From Nitrospirota bacterium (GTDB lineage Bacteria > Nitrospirota > Thermodesulfovibrionia > Thermodesulfovibrionales > JdFR-88), in assembly GCA_014874185.1 (NCBI GenBank), contig JACWAF010000019.1, positions 104,794 through 168,793 on the forward strand: a stretch of 64,000 nt of DNA, in the 5' to 3' direction. The translations under genes were made by a program, and so were the position numbers. This document shows, piece by piece, positions 7,973-16,264 of this stretch; positions within the stretch are counted from its first letter, which is position 1; every line of letters begins with the position of its first letter. The notes beneath the pieces are model-generated. The model was not told where the DNA came from and made no database searches. It saw only the letters and a program-made list of their open reading frames with translations.

Positions 7973-9166
7973 ATGCCCGTATACCTGTATGAGGCCTCGG
8001 ACCGCGCGGGACGGAAGACGAGGACTACGGCGGAAGCGCGCGACGAAAATTCGCTTAAGGAGAGTCTTCGCCAAAAAGGCCTTGTCCCCATCAAAATAAG
8101 TCCGTTTGAAGCCAAAAAGTCCTTTTTTTTAGAGAAAGCAACGAAAAAAGACCTGCTGAATTTCACCTCGGAACTGGGCAGTCTCCTGAACGCCGGCCTC
8201 CCGTTGGACCGTGCCCTTTTCGTATTGTCCGGGCAGACTGGAAAGGCCGAGATGCGGCAGACGCTTAAAGAAATATACATAGACATCCAAAAGGGGCAGT
8301 CCCTCTCCCAGGCCCTCTCCAGGCATAAGATATTCCCAAAGATGTACGTGAACATGATAAAGGCCGGAGAGGCGGGCGGCATCCTGGAGCAGGTCATGAA
8401 GAGGCTTTACGAGTTCCTGCAGACCACAAGCTCCTTTAAAGAGGAAGTCGTCTCCGCCCTCATCTACCCTGCCCTGCTGGTGGTCGTCAGCAGCATCTCG
8501 GTTGCCGTCCTTATAATGTATGTCATCCCCAAATTCTCGGTCATATTCGAGGACATGGGGCAGTCGCTTCCCACTTCCACCCTGGTGTTGCTGAAAACGA
8601 GCAATTTTCTGGTGCAATGGTGGTGGGCCGTATCGCTGGGCCTCTCCGCCCTGATTGCGGCCAGCGTGAGCTATTCGAAGACCTCCGAGGGCAGGGAGGC
8701 GTTCGATTCCATGAAGATGAAGGTCCCCCTTTTAAGGTCCCTGCACGTGAAGTTCGCCGTGGCAAGGTTCTCGCGCACCCTTGGCACGCTGCTCCAAAGC
8801 GGCGTGCCGGTGCTGGAGGCGGTAAGGATATCCAGGGAGGTCATCGGCAACGAGGTCATGAGTTCCAAACTCCTTCCCCTTGAAGAGGGGATAAAAAAAG
8901 GCAGGGGGATAGCCAGCCCGCTGAAAGAGACGGGGGTCTTCCCGGCCACGGTGTTGGAGATGATAACCGTAGGCGAGGAGGCGGGCAGGCTTGAAGATAC
9001 ATTCCTGCTGGTGGCCGAGAGGTTCGAGGCCGAGTCGCGCTCCACGCTGAAAAGGCTTGTGAGCCTGATGGAGCCGGCCCTTATATTAACAATGGGTTTG
9101 GTGGTTGGCTTCATCGTAATATCCATGCTGCTTGCGGTGTTCAGCCTGAATGACCTGCCGCTCTGA
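7973..9166 (+). CDS. Type II secretion / type IV pilus inner-membrane platform protein (GspF/PilC family)
   Basis: 397 aa, the normal family length. Begins MPVYLYEASDRAGRK, the conserved N-terminal strand. Two GspF domains follow (about residues 60-185 and 265-385), each with GxxLxxAL and AGExxGxLE elements (KAGEAGGILEQVM, VGEEAGRLEDTF), and three hydrophobic membrane segments near 160-190, 210-235 and 365-392. It forms the inner-membrane platform that couples an assembly ATPase to the pseudopilus. No ATPase, secretin or peptidase gene accompanies it, so it must use partners encoded elsewhere. The next gene starts 17 bases before its stop. Confidence 0.93.
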   Translation: MPVYLYEASDRAGRKTRTTAEARDENSLKESLRQKGLVPIKISPFEAKKSFFLEKATKKDLLNFTSELGSLLNAGLPLDRALFVLSGQTGKAEMRQTLKEIYIDIQKGQSLSQALSRHKIFPKMYVNMIKAGEAGGILEQVMKRLYEFLQTTSSFKEEVVSALIYPALLVVVSSISVAVLIMYVIPKFSVIFEDMGQSLPTSTLVLLKTSNFLVQWWWAVSLGLSALIAASVSYSKTSEGREAFDSMKMKVPLLRSLHVKFAVARFSRTLGTLLQSGVPVLEAVRISREVIGNEVMSSKLLPLEEGIKKGRGIASPLKETGVFPATVLEMITVGEEAGRLEDTFLLVAERFEAESRSTLKRLVSLMEPALILTMGLVVGFIVISMLLAVFSLNDLPL

Positions 9167-9572
9167 TAAAGGTTTCACACTGGCCGAGATACTTATCGTC
9201 CTGTTCATAATGGGGCTTGCCGCGGGCCTGGCCGTGGTGGGCTTCGGGAAGATACACGATAACACGCTTTTCAGGGAAGCGCTCAGGAACGTTCAGGCGG
9301 GGGCGAGACAAGCGAGGATGCTGGCCATTGCCCGCCGGGAGCCCGTAAGCCTCATCTCGAACGGGAACTCCTTCTGGATAGAAAAGGAAGGAAGGCTATA
9401 CGGAAGGAAAACCGCGATGCCAGGGAAGAGCCGGATATCCGATTCCCGGATCGTCTTTTTCCCGAAGGGAGACTCCAGCGGGGGCTCGGTGGTAATAAAA
9501 GGCCCGGATGAGAAGAGCTATGAATTTGAAGTGGACAGGCTTACAGGCGCAGGCCGATTCAACAGGCCTTAG
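9150..9572 (+). CDS. GspH/FimT-type pseudopilin
   Basis: 140 aa. The N-terminus MTCRSDKG|FTLAEILIVLFIMG is a class III signal: a short charged leader, Gly at -1, Phe at +1 and Glu at +5 of a hydrophobic helix, to be cut and methylated by a prepilin peptidase. The C-terminal part is a small beta-rich globular domain. The order F-H-I-J supports a GspH (minor pseudopilin) assignment. It overlaps gspF upstream and the GspI-like gene downstream by 65 bases. Confidence 0.82.
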   Translation: MTCRSDKGFTLAEILIVLFIMGLAAGLAVVGFGKIHDNTLFREALRNVQAGARQARMLAIARREPVSLISNGNSFWIEKEGRLYGRKTAMPGKSRISDSRIVFFPKGDSSGGSVVIKGPDEKSYEFEVDRLTGAGRFNRP

Positions 9573-9930
9573 CCTCATAGAGGTGGTGGTCGCCCTGGCC
9601 ATACTGGCCACGGGCATCATCGGGCTCGTGCAGGTCTACTCGTCCTCTCTGAGGAACACCAAAACCGCCGATGATTATTCGAAAGCCGTAATCTACGCCC
9701 GCAGCCTTCTGGACGAGGAATACTACATGCCCGAACTTACTGATACCCAAACCGAGTACCCGGGCGGCTTCGTTGCCGAAAGGGAAATAGAGCCCATCGA
9801 TACGGGTGAAGAGGACGATACCGAAGCGGCCACGGTTCTGAAGCTGTACGAGATAACGGTGAAAGTGAAGACGCCCGAGGGCAAGGAATTTCAGGTAACG
9901 GGCAGAAGGACAATGGTTGAGAAGAAATAG
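9508..9930 (+). CDS. GspI-type pseudopilin
   Basis: 140 aa. After a leader ending ADSTG comes LSLIEVVVALAILATGIIGL, the prepilin cleavage site and hydrophobic helix with Glu at +5. The NTKTADDYSKAVIYARSLLDE segment is typical of GspI, which heterotrimerises with GspJ and GspK at the pseudopilus tip. ATG at 9508 is given; a second in-frame ATG at 9520, preceded by GAGAAGAG, is equally plausible and would shorten the leader by four residues. Confidence 0.8.
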   Translation: MRRAMNLKWTGLQAQADSTGLSLIEVVVALAILATGIIGLVQVYSSSLRNTKTADDYSKAVIYARSLLDEEYYMPELTDTQTEYPGGFVAEREIEPIDTGEEDDTEAATVLKLYEITVKVKTPEGKEFQVTGRRTMVEKK

Positions 9931-10666
9931 GAATCTTGATCTAATCCCTTCAAGGCGGGTTCGGGTTTGCAGCCCGAACCCGGAATTTGGCTTTCAGATA
10001 ACCAATCCCCGGGAGCAGGTTGCAAACCTGCTCCCGCTTAAGAGAAAAAATAAGGGCTTTACATTATTGGAGGTGCTCCTTGGGCTGACTCTTACGGCCC
10101 TGATCCTGGGTATCGTGTTCGCCTCCATGCGGCTGGCCCACCGCTCTGAGGAGAAGGGGCGTGAGCGGCAGGAGCAGAGCCAGAAGATGCGGGCCCTCAC
10201 GGACAGGCTCACCTGGGTCCTGAAAGGGGCTTATCCTTACGCCTACCAGAAAGAAGAAAAGAAGGTCGTGAGGTTCGAAGGGGAAGAGGACAAGGTGACA
10301 TTCGTCACAACCAGCACGGACCCGTTCTCAAGTGCCATCGATGACACCCCCGGCCTGAAGCTTGTAAAGATATTCGCCGATTCGGACGGGCTGAAGATCG
10401 CGGAAGGGCTGTTCTATGCCAAAGACACGGATACGGAGTACCTGCTTGACCCGGACGTGGACTCGGTCTCGTTTGAATACCTGGACAAGGACGAGGAGAA
10501 GGACGAGACCACCTGGAGCGGCCAGGAGAAGAATGCCCTGCCCGCCGCCATTAAACTCGTGATATCGGTCAAGGGCAAAGGTGAAGTGAGAAAACTCCCC
10601 GAACTCCTGGTCCCCATACGCGCCGTCTATATAGTGCCCCCGCAGCCTGGCGGCCCCAAAAATTGA
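9917..10666 (+). CDS. GspJ-type pseudopilin with uncertain start
   Basis: The mature protein is clear: NKG|FTLLEVLLGLTLTALILG followed by a globular domain of about 180 residues, as in GspJ. The start is not. The only conventional in-frame start is TTG at 9917, which would give a 47-residue leader, far longer than usual. Most of that leader is encoded by two perfect DNA hairpins (9956-10036). A CTG at 10028 would give a normal ten-residue leader. It lies 3' of the GspI-like gene and ends the pseudopilin cluster; no GspK follows. Confidence 0.78.
   Translation: MRRNRNLDLIPSRRVRVCSPNPEFGFQITNPREQVANLLPLKRKNKGFTLLEVLLGLTLTALILGIVFASMRLAHRSEEKGRERQEQSQKMRALTDRLTWVLKGAYPYAYQKEEKKVVRFEGEEDKVTFVTTSTDPFSSAIDDTPGLKLVKIFADSDGLKIAEGLFYAKDTDTEYLLDPDVDSVSFEYLDKDEEKDETTWSGQEKNALPAAIKLVISVKGKGEVRKLPELLVPIRAVYIVPPQPGGPKN
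9956..10036. repeat. Twin perfect hairpins between gspI and gspJ
   Basis: Hairpin 1 has arms CGGGTTCGGG (9956-9965) and CCCGAACCCG (9973-9982) around TTTGCAG. Hairpin 2 has 12-base arms CGGGAGCAGGTT (10010-10021) and AACCTGCTCCCG (10025-10036) around GCA. Both loops carry a TTGCA-like core. The pair looks like an inserted palindromic element. It lies within the open frame leading into GspJ and could displace or control that gene's translation start. Confidence 0.7.
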
Positions 10667-10719
10667 CCCTCGATCAATGCGATTTTAAAAAAAGAAGCAG
10701 TTCAAAGTGGCCCATTTTG

Positions 10720-10748
10720 TTGACAACCGGACCGGCCTCTAATAAGAT
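10720..10748 (+). promoter_or_regulatory. Promoter of the two-CW gene, leaderless architecture
   Basis: TTGACA (10720-10725), 17-base spacer, TAAGAT (10743-10748), then six bases to the GTG at 10755. The -35 box is perfect consensus. There is no Shine-Dalgarno sequence; transcription should begin at the start codon. Confidence 0.6.
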
Positions 10749-10754
10749 TACAAG

Positions 10755-11024
10755 GTGAAGAAGCCTCCCACCATTCAACACGTGAAGCGCCAGGGCCCGC
10801 TGGCCAAAGCCGGGGCCCCGAACTGCTGGGAATTCAACAACTGCCCCGAACCGACCCGCCTCAGATGCCCCGCCTACCCGGACAACGGCAGGGAATGCTG
10901 GAAGGTGACCGGCACCCAATGCGCCGAAGGCAGGGACAGCAAGAAAAGCCTCTCGGAAAAGATACTTTACTGCCGGAACGAATGCCTGTTCTACAAGAAA
11001 CACCTGCGCAGCATGTTCCCTTAG
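10755..11024 (+). CDS. Small cysteine-rich 'two-CW' domain protein
   Basis: 89 aa with eight cysteines. Two CW pairs are visible: NCWEFNNCPEP and RECWKVTGTQC, with RLRCPAYP between them and CRNECLFYKKH near the end. This matches the small two-CW proteins of Nitrospirota and deltaproteobacteria, whose function is unknown; the cysteines probably bind metal or form a redox site. GTG start at 10755, directly after a strong promoter. Its stop overlaps the stop of the convergent globin kinase by four bases. Confidence 0.75.
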   Translation: MKKPPTIQHVKRQGPLAKAGAPNCWEFNNCPEPTRLRCPAYPDNGRECWKVTGTQCAEGRDSKKSLSEKILYCRNECLFYKKHLRSMFP

Positions 11025-12187
11025 TGCTCATTTCCGTGCAGCGTGATATGGACCATTGTCCCCTCATTTAAGACCGGCTCGAAATCTATATCGCCGTAAT
11101 TCTTCCGGAGCGCCATCTTAACTATCGAGAGCCCCAGGCCAGAGCCTTTGGACCTTGTGGAATAAAACGGGGTAAGGATATTCGCGATATTGGCCAGGTT
11201 GATCACCTCGCCGTTATTGAACACATCAACCCGCACCGTGTGCGGCGGGTTTTCCTGGGGGGCCGAGCTTATGCGCACATAAGGCCCCTGCGCCGCCAGC
11301 GAGGCATCCAGGGCGTTTTCAATCACATGGAAAAAGAGGTCGCGAAGGTCTACAGGGTCCCCCCTTACGAAGCGGGCCTCCGGGCTAAGGAGAATTTCCA
11401 GCCTTACACCTTCCAGTTTATTCCGGGCCCTGAGCTTTTCGAGCACGTCATCCATGATGGTCTCAAGCATGCATTTTTCAGGCTTCGCTTCGCGCTGGAA
11501 AATGTCCATATAGGTATGTATGTCCTCTATCATGTCCTCGCAGCGTGCGGTGTAAGAGATGAGGAAATCGTAATCCTTGTAGAGGGGGTCGGCGGGGCTC
11601 ATATGGCGATGCATTCTCCGGAGATTGCCGCCTATTATGGTAACGGGGTTCCTGATCTTGTCCGCTATGCCCCTCAGTATCTCTATATCGCAGCGGACCG
11701 TGGCATCTATATAGGCGCTTGTTTCAACCAGTATGCAGAAATCCATGATCTTGTTCACTATCGGCAGCAGTTCCGCGGTTGTGCCCGCGTCGAAGCTTTC
11801 CCGCATTACTCCTTGACAGAACTGGCGGACAAGGGAGAAGCCCAGGTTTGAGAAGCGCTGGTCCAGATTTACCTCCACATGCCTCAACCCTATCCGCCAT
11901 AGATAGCCGATGAAGTTTGCATCCAGGTCTTCGCGGAAGAGCCTCTCGAACCAGTTGGCCCAGGTCTGTTTCATCCGTTCCGGCTTGTAGCGCTCAAGCA
12001 ATATGCGGGTGTCCGTGATCTCGAAGAATGAATTATAGAAGAACTCCGCGAATTCGGCCTTCCTGTTTATGAACACATCCTGGTGCTGGTGGAGCATGGC
12101 GATATCGGCCTCTGTCAATTTCAGCTTTCCTGTTATGAGGCCAAGACTTTGATGGGGAACCGCCGAGACAAGCCCTTTATATTCCAT
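11021..12187 (-). CDS. Protoglobin-coupled histidine kinase-like protein lacking the phospho-acceptor His
   Basis: 388 aa, no membrane segments. Residues about 22-160 form a globin-coupled sensor domain (LTEADIAMLHQHQDVF through WRIGLRHVEVNL), with His103 as the probable proximal haem ligand. The dimerisation region reads ADKIRNPVTIIGGNLRR where kinases have AHEIRNPVTxIGG: codon 176 is GAC (Asp), not His. The C-terminal ATPase domain has NALDAS and GSGLGLSIVK. It may bind ATP and sense O2 or NO yet cannot autophosphorylate in the normal way. No response regulator adjoins it. Confidence 0.85.
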   Translation of the reverse strand: MEYKGLVSAVPHQSLGLITGKLKLTEADIAMLHQHQDVFINRKAEFAEFFYNSFFEITDTRILLERYKPERMKQTWANWFERLFREDLDANFIGYLWRIGLRHVEVNLDQRFSNLGFSLVRQFCQGVMRESFDAGTTAELLPIVNKIMDFCILVETSAYIDATVRCDIEILRGIADKIRNPVTIIGGNLRRMHRHMSPADPLYKDYDFLISYTARCEDMIEDIHTYMDIFQREAKPEKCMLETIMDDVLEKLRARNKLEGVRLEILLSPEARFVRGDPVDLRDLFFHVIENALDASLAAQGPYVRISSAPQENPPHTVRVDVFNNGEVINLANIANILTPFYSTRSKGSGLGLSIVKMALRKNYGDIDFEPVLNEGTMVHITLHGNEH

Positions 12188-12193
12188 ATTGTG

Positions 12194-12222
12194 ATTCTAA
12201 CAACGTAATCCCGTCAGTTCAA
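12194..12222 (-). promoter_or_regulatory. Promoter of the globin kinase gene, leaderless architecture
   Basis: Minus strand: TTGAAC (12222-12217), 17-base spacer, TAGAAT (12199-12194), six bases, then the ATG at 12187. Same geometry as the gspF, two-CW and pilM promoters; no Shine-Dalgarno sequence. Confidence 0.6.
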
Positions 12223-12243
12223 ATGAAATAAACCATGCCCATT

Positions 12244-12525
12244 TCATTTGGCGGGAGGGGGGTTCTGCCTGGCGGAGAGCTGGCTTTCAAGGTCCCTCGT
12301 CTTCCGCCTCTCCTGCCGCAGTGCGGAGCCTTTCCTGATTATGGAGGGCAGGGATGTGAGCACCCCGGCAAGGAAGCCGAATATAAAAACGATAATCAGG
12401 ACGAAGGCAAGCGAGCCCTGGGTATGAACGGAAAGAAAGGTGACGGTTACGACAGCCGAGTTCTGCACCGCGAAAATGACAAGGAAGACGGCTATTATCA
12501 ACGCCAAAACAAGAAAGAGCTGCAT
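12244..12525 (-). CDS. LapA-domain small membrane protein
   Basis: 93 aa. Two hydrophobic segments (about residues 2-21 and 38-60) flank QNSAVVTVTFLS, the LapA signature, and a charged coiled tail follows (RKGSALRQERRKTRDLESQL). In E. coli LapA works with LapB in lipopolysaccharide assembly control; LapB is not seen here. A strong GGGGGG ribosome-binding site precedes the ATG, and a TATAAT box is on the minus strand at 12560-12555. It is divergent from the RNB-domain ribonuclease gene. Confidence 0.85.
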   Translation of the reverse strand: MQLFLVLALIIAVFLVIFAVQNSAVVTVTFLSVHTQGSLAFVLIIVFIFGFLAGVLTSLPSIIRKGSALRQERRKTRDLESQLSARQNPPPAK

Positions 12526-12576
12526 GGTTCCCCCCTCAGACGGATTTCAAACCGATTATATCAATAATCAGGGACA

Positions 12577-14070
12577 ATGTCGCATAATATCCGGGAGGCG
12601 CTTGTGGAAAATTATTACGGTCACAAAGGCATTCTGCGGAGAATCGCCCACAAGGCGATGGTCCGGCGCGGGCTGCTGACCGGGTTTTCCAGGAGGGCAC
12701 TCGATGAGCTTGGCATGATTAATTCCCCCGCAAGTGCCGCGGCAAATCAGGTGCTGGACCTGCGGGACCTCCTCTGGGCATCAATCGACAACGACGATTC
12801 GCGCGACCTTGACCAGCTTACAGCCGCCGAAAGACTGGACCGGAACAGGACGAAGATACTTGTGGCGATAGCGGATGTTGATGCCCTTGTAAAAAAAGGC
12901 TCGGCCATTGACGCTCACGCCCGGCATAACACCACATCCGTTTACACCCCGGCGGTCATCTTCCCCATGCTGCCCGAGAAGCTCTCCACGGGCCTCACGT
13001 CCCTCAATTATGAGGATGACCGGCTGGCTATTATCATGGAAATAACAGTGGACGAAAGCGGATCGGCCCGGGATCCGGCCATATACGCTGCCCTTGTCCG
13101 GAATCACGCGAAGCTTGCCTATCACAGCGTTGCAGGATGGCTGGATGGCCGGACGCCGGTCCCGGAGCAGGTTGCCGCAGTACCAGGGCTGGAAGAGAAC
13201 CTGCGTTTGCAGGACCAGGCGGCGCAAAGGATGAAGGGCTTGCGGCACAGGCATGGCGCCCTTACCCTTCAGACTATCGAAGCCAACCCCCGTTTCGAGG
13301 CAGAGATGATAGTGGACCTTGAAGCCGTAAAGAAAGACAGGGCGAATGATCTGATCGAGGATTTCATGATCGCGGCAAACAGCGCGGCATCCCATTATTT
13401 ATCTTCAAAGGGGCTCCCCGTTTTGCGGCGGGTGGTCCGCACGCCGAAGGACTGGGGCAGGATCATTGAGCTTGCCTCGGAATCGGGTCATAAACTCCCG
13501 GAATCGCCCGATGCCAGGGCACTTGAGGAATTTTTGATACGCGCCAGGGCGGCTGACCCGCTCCGGTTTCCCGACCTCTCCCTGAGCATCATAAAGCTCC
13601 TTGGGCCGGGCGAATACGTGGCCGGCTTCCCCGGAGACGGGCCCGCGGGCCACTTCAGCCTTGCCGTGAAATCGTATTCTCATTCCACTGCCCCCAACCG
13701 GCGGTTTCCCGACCTCATAACCCAGCGGCTTTTGAAGACGGCATTATCCGGAGAACCCGCCCCTTACGGGAGGGGTGAACTGGATGAGCTGGCCAGGCAC
13801 TGCACGGAGGAAGAGGACGCGGTGCGGAAGGTCGAACGGCAGGTAAGCAAATCCGCCGCCGCCCTGCTCCTGGAGTCCAGGATAGGGGAGCGCTTCGATG
13901 CCATAGTGACCGGTGCCGCCCCGAAGGGCACGTGGGTGCGCCTCCTGCATCCGCCGGTGGAGGGGAAACTGGTTTCCGGGTTCGAAGGCATGCGGATAGG
14001 CGAGAGGCTGAGCGTGCAGCTTATCCATGCGGACGTGGAATCCGGCTTCATCGATTTCAAGCGGATCTGA
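12577..14070 (+). CDS. RNB-domain ribonuclease (RNase II/R family)
   Basis: 497 aa, shorter than RNase II (about 640 aa). The catalytic block is SIDNDDSRDLDQL at about residues 70-82, carrying the clustered Asp residues that bind Mg2+. HNTTSVYTPAVIFPMLPE and YSHSTAPNRRFPDLITQRLL follow, both conserved in RNB exoribonucleases. The C-terminal 80 residues could form a reduced S1-like RNA-binding domain; no N-terminal cold-shock domains are evident. It should degrade RNA 3' to 5'. It is monocistronic and divergent from the LapA gene. Confidence 0.9.
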   Translation: MSHNIREALVENYYGHKGILRRIAHKAMVRRGLLTGFSRRALDELGMINSPASAAANQVLDLRDLLWASIDNDDSRDLDQLTAAERLDRNRTKILVAIADVDALVKKGSAIDAHARHNTTSVYTPAVIFPMLPEKLSTGLTSLNYEDDRLAIIMEITVDESGSARDPAIYAALVRNHAKLAYHSVAGWLDGRTPVPEQVAAVPGLEENLRLQDQAAQRMKGLRHRHGALTLQTIEANPRFEAEMIVDLEAVKKDRANDLIEDFMIAANSAASHYLSSKGLPVLRRVVRTPKDWGRIIELASESGHKLPESPDARALEEFLIRARAADPLRFPDLSLSIIKLLGPGEYVAGFPGDGPAGHFSLAVKSYSHSTAPNRRFPDLITQRLLKTALSGEPAPYGRGELDELARHCTEEEDAVRKVERQVSKSAAALLLESRIGERFDAIVTGAAPKGTWVRLLHPPVEGKLVSGFEGMRIGERLSVQLIHADVESGFIDFKRI

Positions 14071-14110
14071 TTAAATCGAAGGCTCCGCAAGGCCGGCAAG
14101 CGCGCTGCTC

Positions 14111-16252
14111 CTAGTTTCTGCCTGCCCCCAGCACCTCATGAATGGTAGAGAGGAGCTTGCTTCCGGTGAAAGGTTTCTTCAGAACGGCATCGCACCTTAC
14201 CTGGTCCCCGGCGCTGAAGCCCGTAATCCCTATCACTTTTACCAGCGGGTTTATTGTGCGTATGCCATCAACCAGCTGGGCCCCGTTCATCGCAGGCATC
14301 AGGATGTCGGTTATCACAAGGTCTATCGAGGCATGTTTTTCCCTGTACATGGCGAGGGCCCTCAACGGGTCTTCGGTGGCGAGCACCTGAAAACCCTTGC
14401 GGCTCAATATCTCTTCGATTATCTGGAGGATGTCCATCTCGTCATCTATGGCCAGTATGGTCGCATGGCCTCCTATTTCAGATTCCACGACGGGCGTGAT
14501 CCGGACAGGAGAACTCACATCCGAAACGGGCAGGTATATCTCGAATGTGGTCCCTTTCCCCGGCCTGCTGTTTACGGTTATATAGCCTTTGTGGGCTTTT
14601 ACAATGCCGTATACCATGGCAAGCCCAAGGCCAGTTCCCTTGGCCTTTGCCTTCGTAGTGAAGAACGGCTCAAATATACGGGAAAGGTGTTTTTCACTTA
14701 TCCCGACCCCCGTATCGCTTACGGACAATCTGATGTAGCTGCCAGGCGCCATTTCAGGCAGGGGGAGCGGCGCCCCTTTCTCAAGCTCGAAGGGGGCGGT
14801 CAGAATGAGAAGCTCCCCTCCCTCCGGCATCGCGTCCCTGGCGTTCAGGATGAGGTTCATTATGACCTGCTCTATCTGATTGGGGTCACCCTTGACGGCG
14901 GGAATCGGCTCCATAAGCGCCTTCCGTATCCTTATATTCCGCGGGATGAGCCTCGAAATCATATCCACTGTGTCAGTGATCACCATGTTTATATTAAAAG
15001 GATATGTATCGAAGTCGGCCCGTCTTGCGAAACTCAGAAGCTTCGATACCAGCTGTGCGGCCTTCCTCGCGGCGCCCTCGATCTGCTTTATGCGCCTGCC
15101 CACGCCTTCCTCCACCTCTTCGTCCAGAAGGATGATCTCGGCAAAGCCCAGGATGGAGGCCAGTATGTTGTTGAAGTCGTGCGCGATGCCCCCGGCAAGC
15201 TGCCCGACCGAGTCCATCTTCTGTGAATGCAAAAGCTGGCTTTGAAGCCTCTTCTTTTCCGTTATGTCCCTGTGGAAGGCCTGGACAAGTATATTTCCGT
15301 CCACTTCGAGCGCCCTTGAGCTTACCTCCAGGGTGATCTTCTCCCCGTTCTTTTTGTAGTGCCTGGTCTCATACAGGAGGGATTCGCCGTCCAGAATCTG
15401 CTGCATCCTCTCGTGGAAGAGTGCCTTGTCCTCCTCTGTCTCGAAGACGGTGAGGTTGGCCCCGATGAAAGAGTCCCGGTCAAAACCGTGCAGCTCGCAA
15501 ATCTTGTTGTTCACGTTCAGTATGGTGCCGCCGGTATCCATTATCATTATGCCGTCGTTTGCGTGCTCGAAGAGGGACCTGTACATCAGCTCGGATTTAT
15601 TCAGCTCCCTTGTCCTCTCCTCCACCAGGTTCTCAAGCTGGTTGGAATAGAGCGCGAGGTGTTCCCTTTCCCTGTCAAGGTCGTATTGAAGGCCCAGGTT
15701 CTTTATCAGGGTCTTCTGGCTGAGAGAACGCCAGACAATGGCAAGGAGCATTGTGGAAAGGAAGAAAAAATTATTAGCTATGAAAGTAGCACGATCTGTA
15801 ATAGGGCCGGAAAATAGGATAGGTATTATATAAACCAAATAAACGCTCATGCCCAGGATGGCTGAAAAAGCCAGGTTTATCAAGAAAAATCCCAGAACAC
15901 AGATAACTATAAGATTCAGCCCGGCATAATAAAAAGACTTGTGCCCTCCGAGAGCCAAGATCATTATCTCAATGGCAATTGCCGAGGCGATTGTGGCCAG
16001 TGAACTGCTTGCATACAGAAAAAATTTGCTTTTCCCAAGTTTTCGAAAGAGTTTATTTAAAAGAAAAAGGCAGAGCAGTAAACCTGCAACCGAAAGTCTC
16101 AATACGAAAAACATGCTGAATTTTTCAGGACTTACAAAATAGTCCAGTATTCCGAAAAGAAGGAATAGAACAGCCGCAAGGATAAGTATTATATCATACC
16201 AATAGCAGCTTAAATCCAAAAGGCGCGTTTTTATATATTCTTCTCTTTTCAT
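14111..16252 (-). CDS. Six-TM hybrid sensor histidine kinase (PAS-HisKA-HATPase-REC)
   Basis: 713 aa from ATG at 16252 (a TTG three bases earlier is possible). About six membrane segments fill residues 20-178 with almost no periplasmic loops. A coiled linker, a PAS domain (about 222-335), HisKA with [12 protein letters not shown] (His about 358), the ATPase domain with [14 protein letters not shown], and a C-terminal receiver with [11 protein letters not shown] follow. It starts 12 bases after the PilZ-methyltransferase gene, so they share an operon. A membrane-embedded six-TM sensor with little periplasmic domain recalls PhcS/LqsS-type kinases that sense lipophilic signals. Confidence 0.9.
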   Translation of the reverse strand: MKREEYIKTRLLDLSCYWYDIILILAAVLFLLFGILDYFVSPEKFSMFFVLRLSVAGLLLCLFLLNKLFRKLGKSKFFLYASSSLATIASAIAIEIMILALGGHKSFYYAGLNLIVICVLGFFLINLAFSAILGMSVYLVYIIPILFSGPITDRATFIANNFFFLSTMLLAIVWRSLSQKTLIKNLGLQYDLDREREHLALYSNQLENLVEERTRELNKSELMYRSLFEHANDGIMIMDTGGTILNVNNKICELHGFDRDSFIGANLTVFETEEDKALFHERMQQILDGESLLYETRHYKKNGEKITLEVSSRALEVDGNILVQAFHRDITEKKRLQSQLLHSQKMDSVGQLAGGIAHDFNNILASILGFAEIILLDEEVEEGVGRRIKQIEGAARKAAQLVSKLLSFARRADFDTYPFNINMVITDTVDMISRLIPRNIRIRKALMEPIPAVKGDPNQIEQVIMNLILNARDAMPEGGELLILTAPFELEKGAPLPLPEMAPGSYIRLSVSDTGVGISEKHLSRIFEPFFTTKAKAKGTGLGLAMVYGIVKAHKGYITVNSRPGKGTTFEIYLPVSDVSSPVRITPVVESEIGGHATILAIDDEMDILQIIEEILSRKGFQVLATEDPLRALAMYREKHASIDLVITDILMPAMNGAQLVDGIRTINPLVKVIGITGFSAGDQVRCDAVLKKPFTGSKLLSTIHEVLGAGRN

Positions 16253-16264
16253 CAAATTAACATT

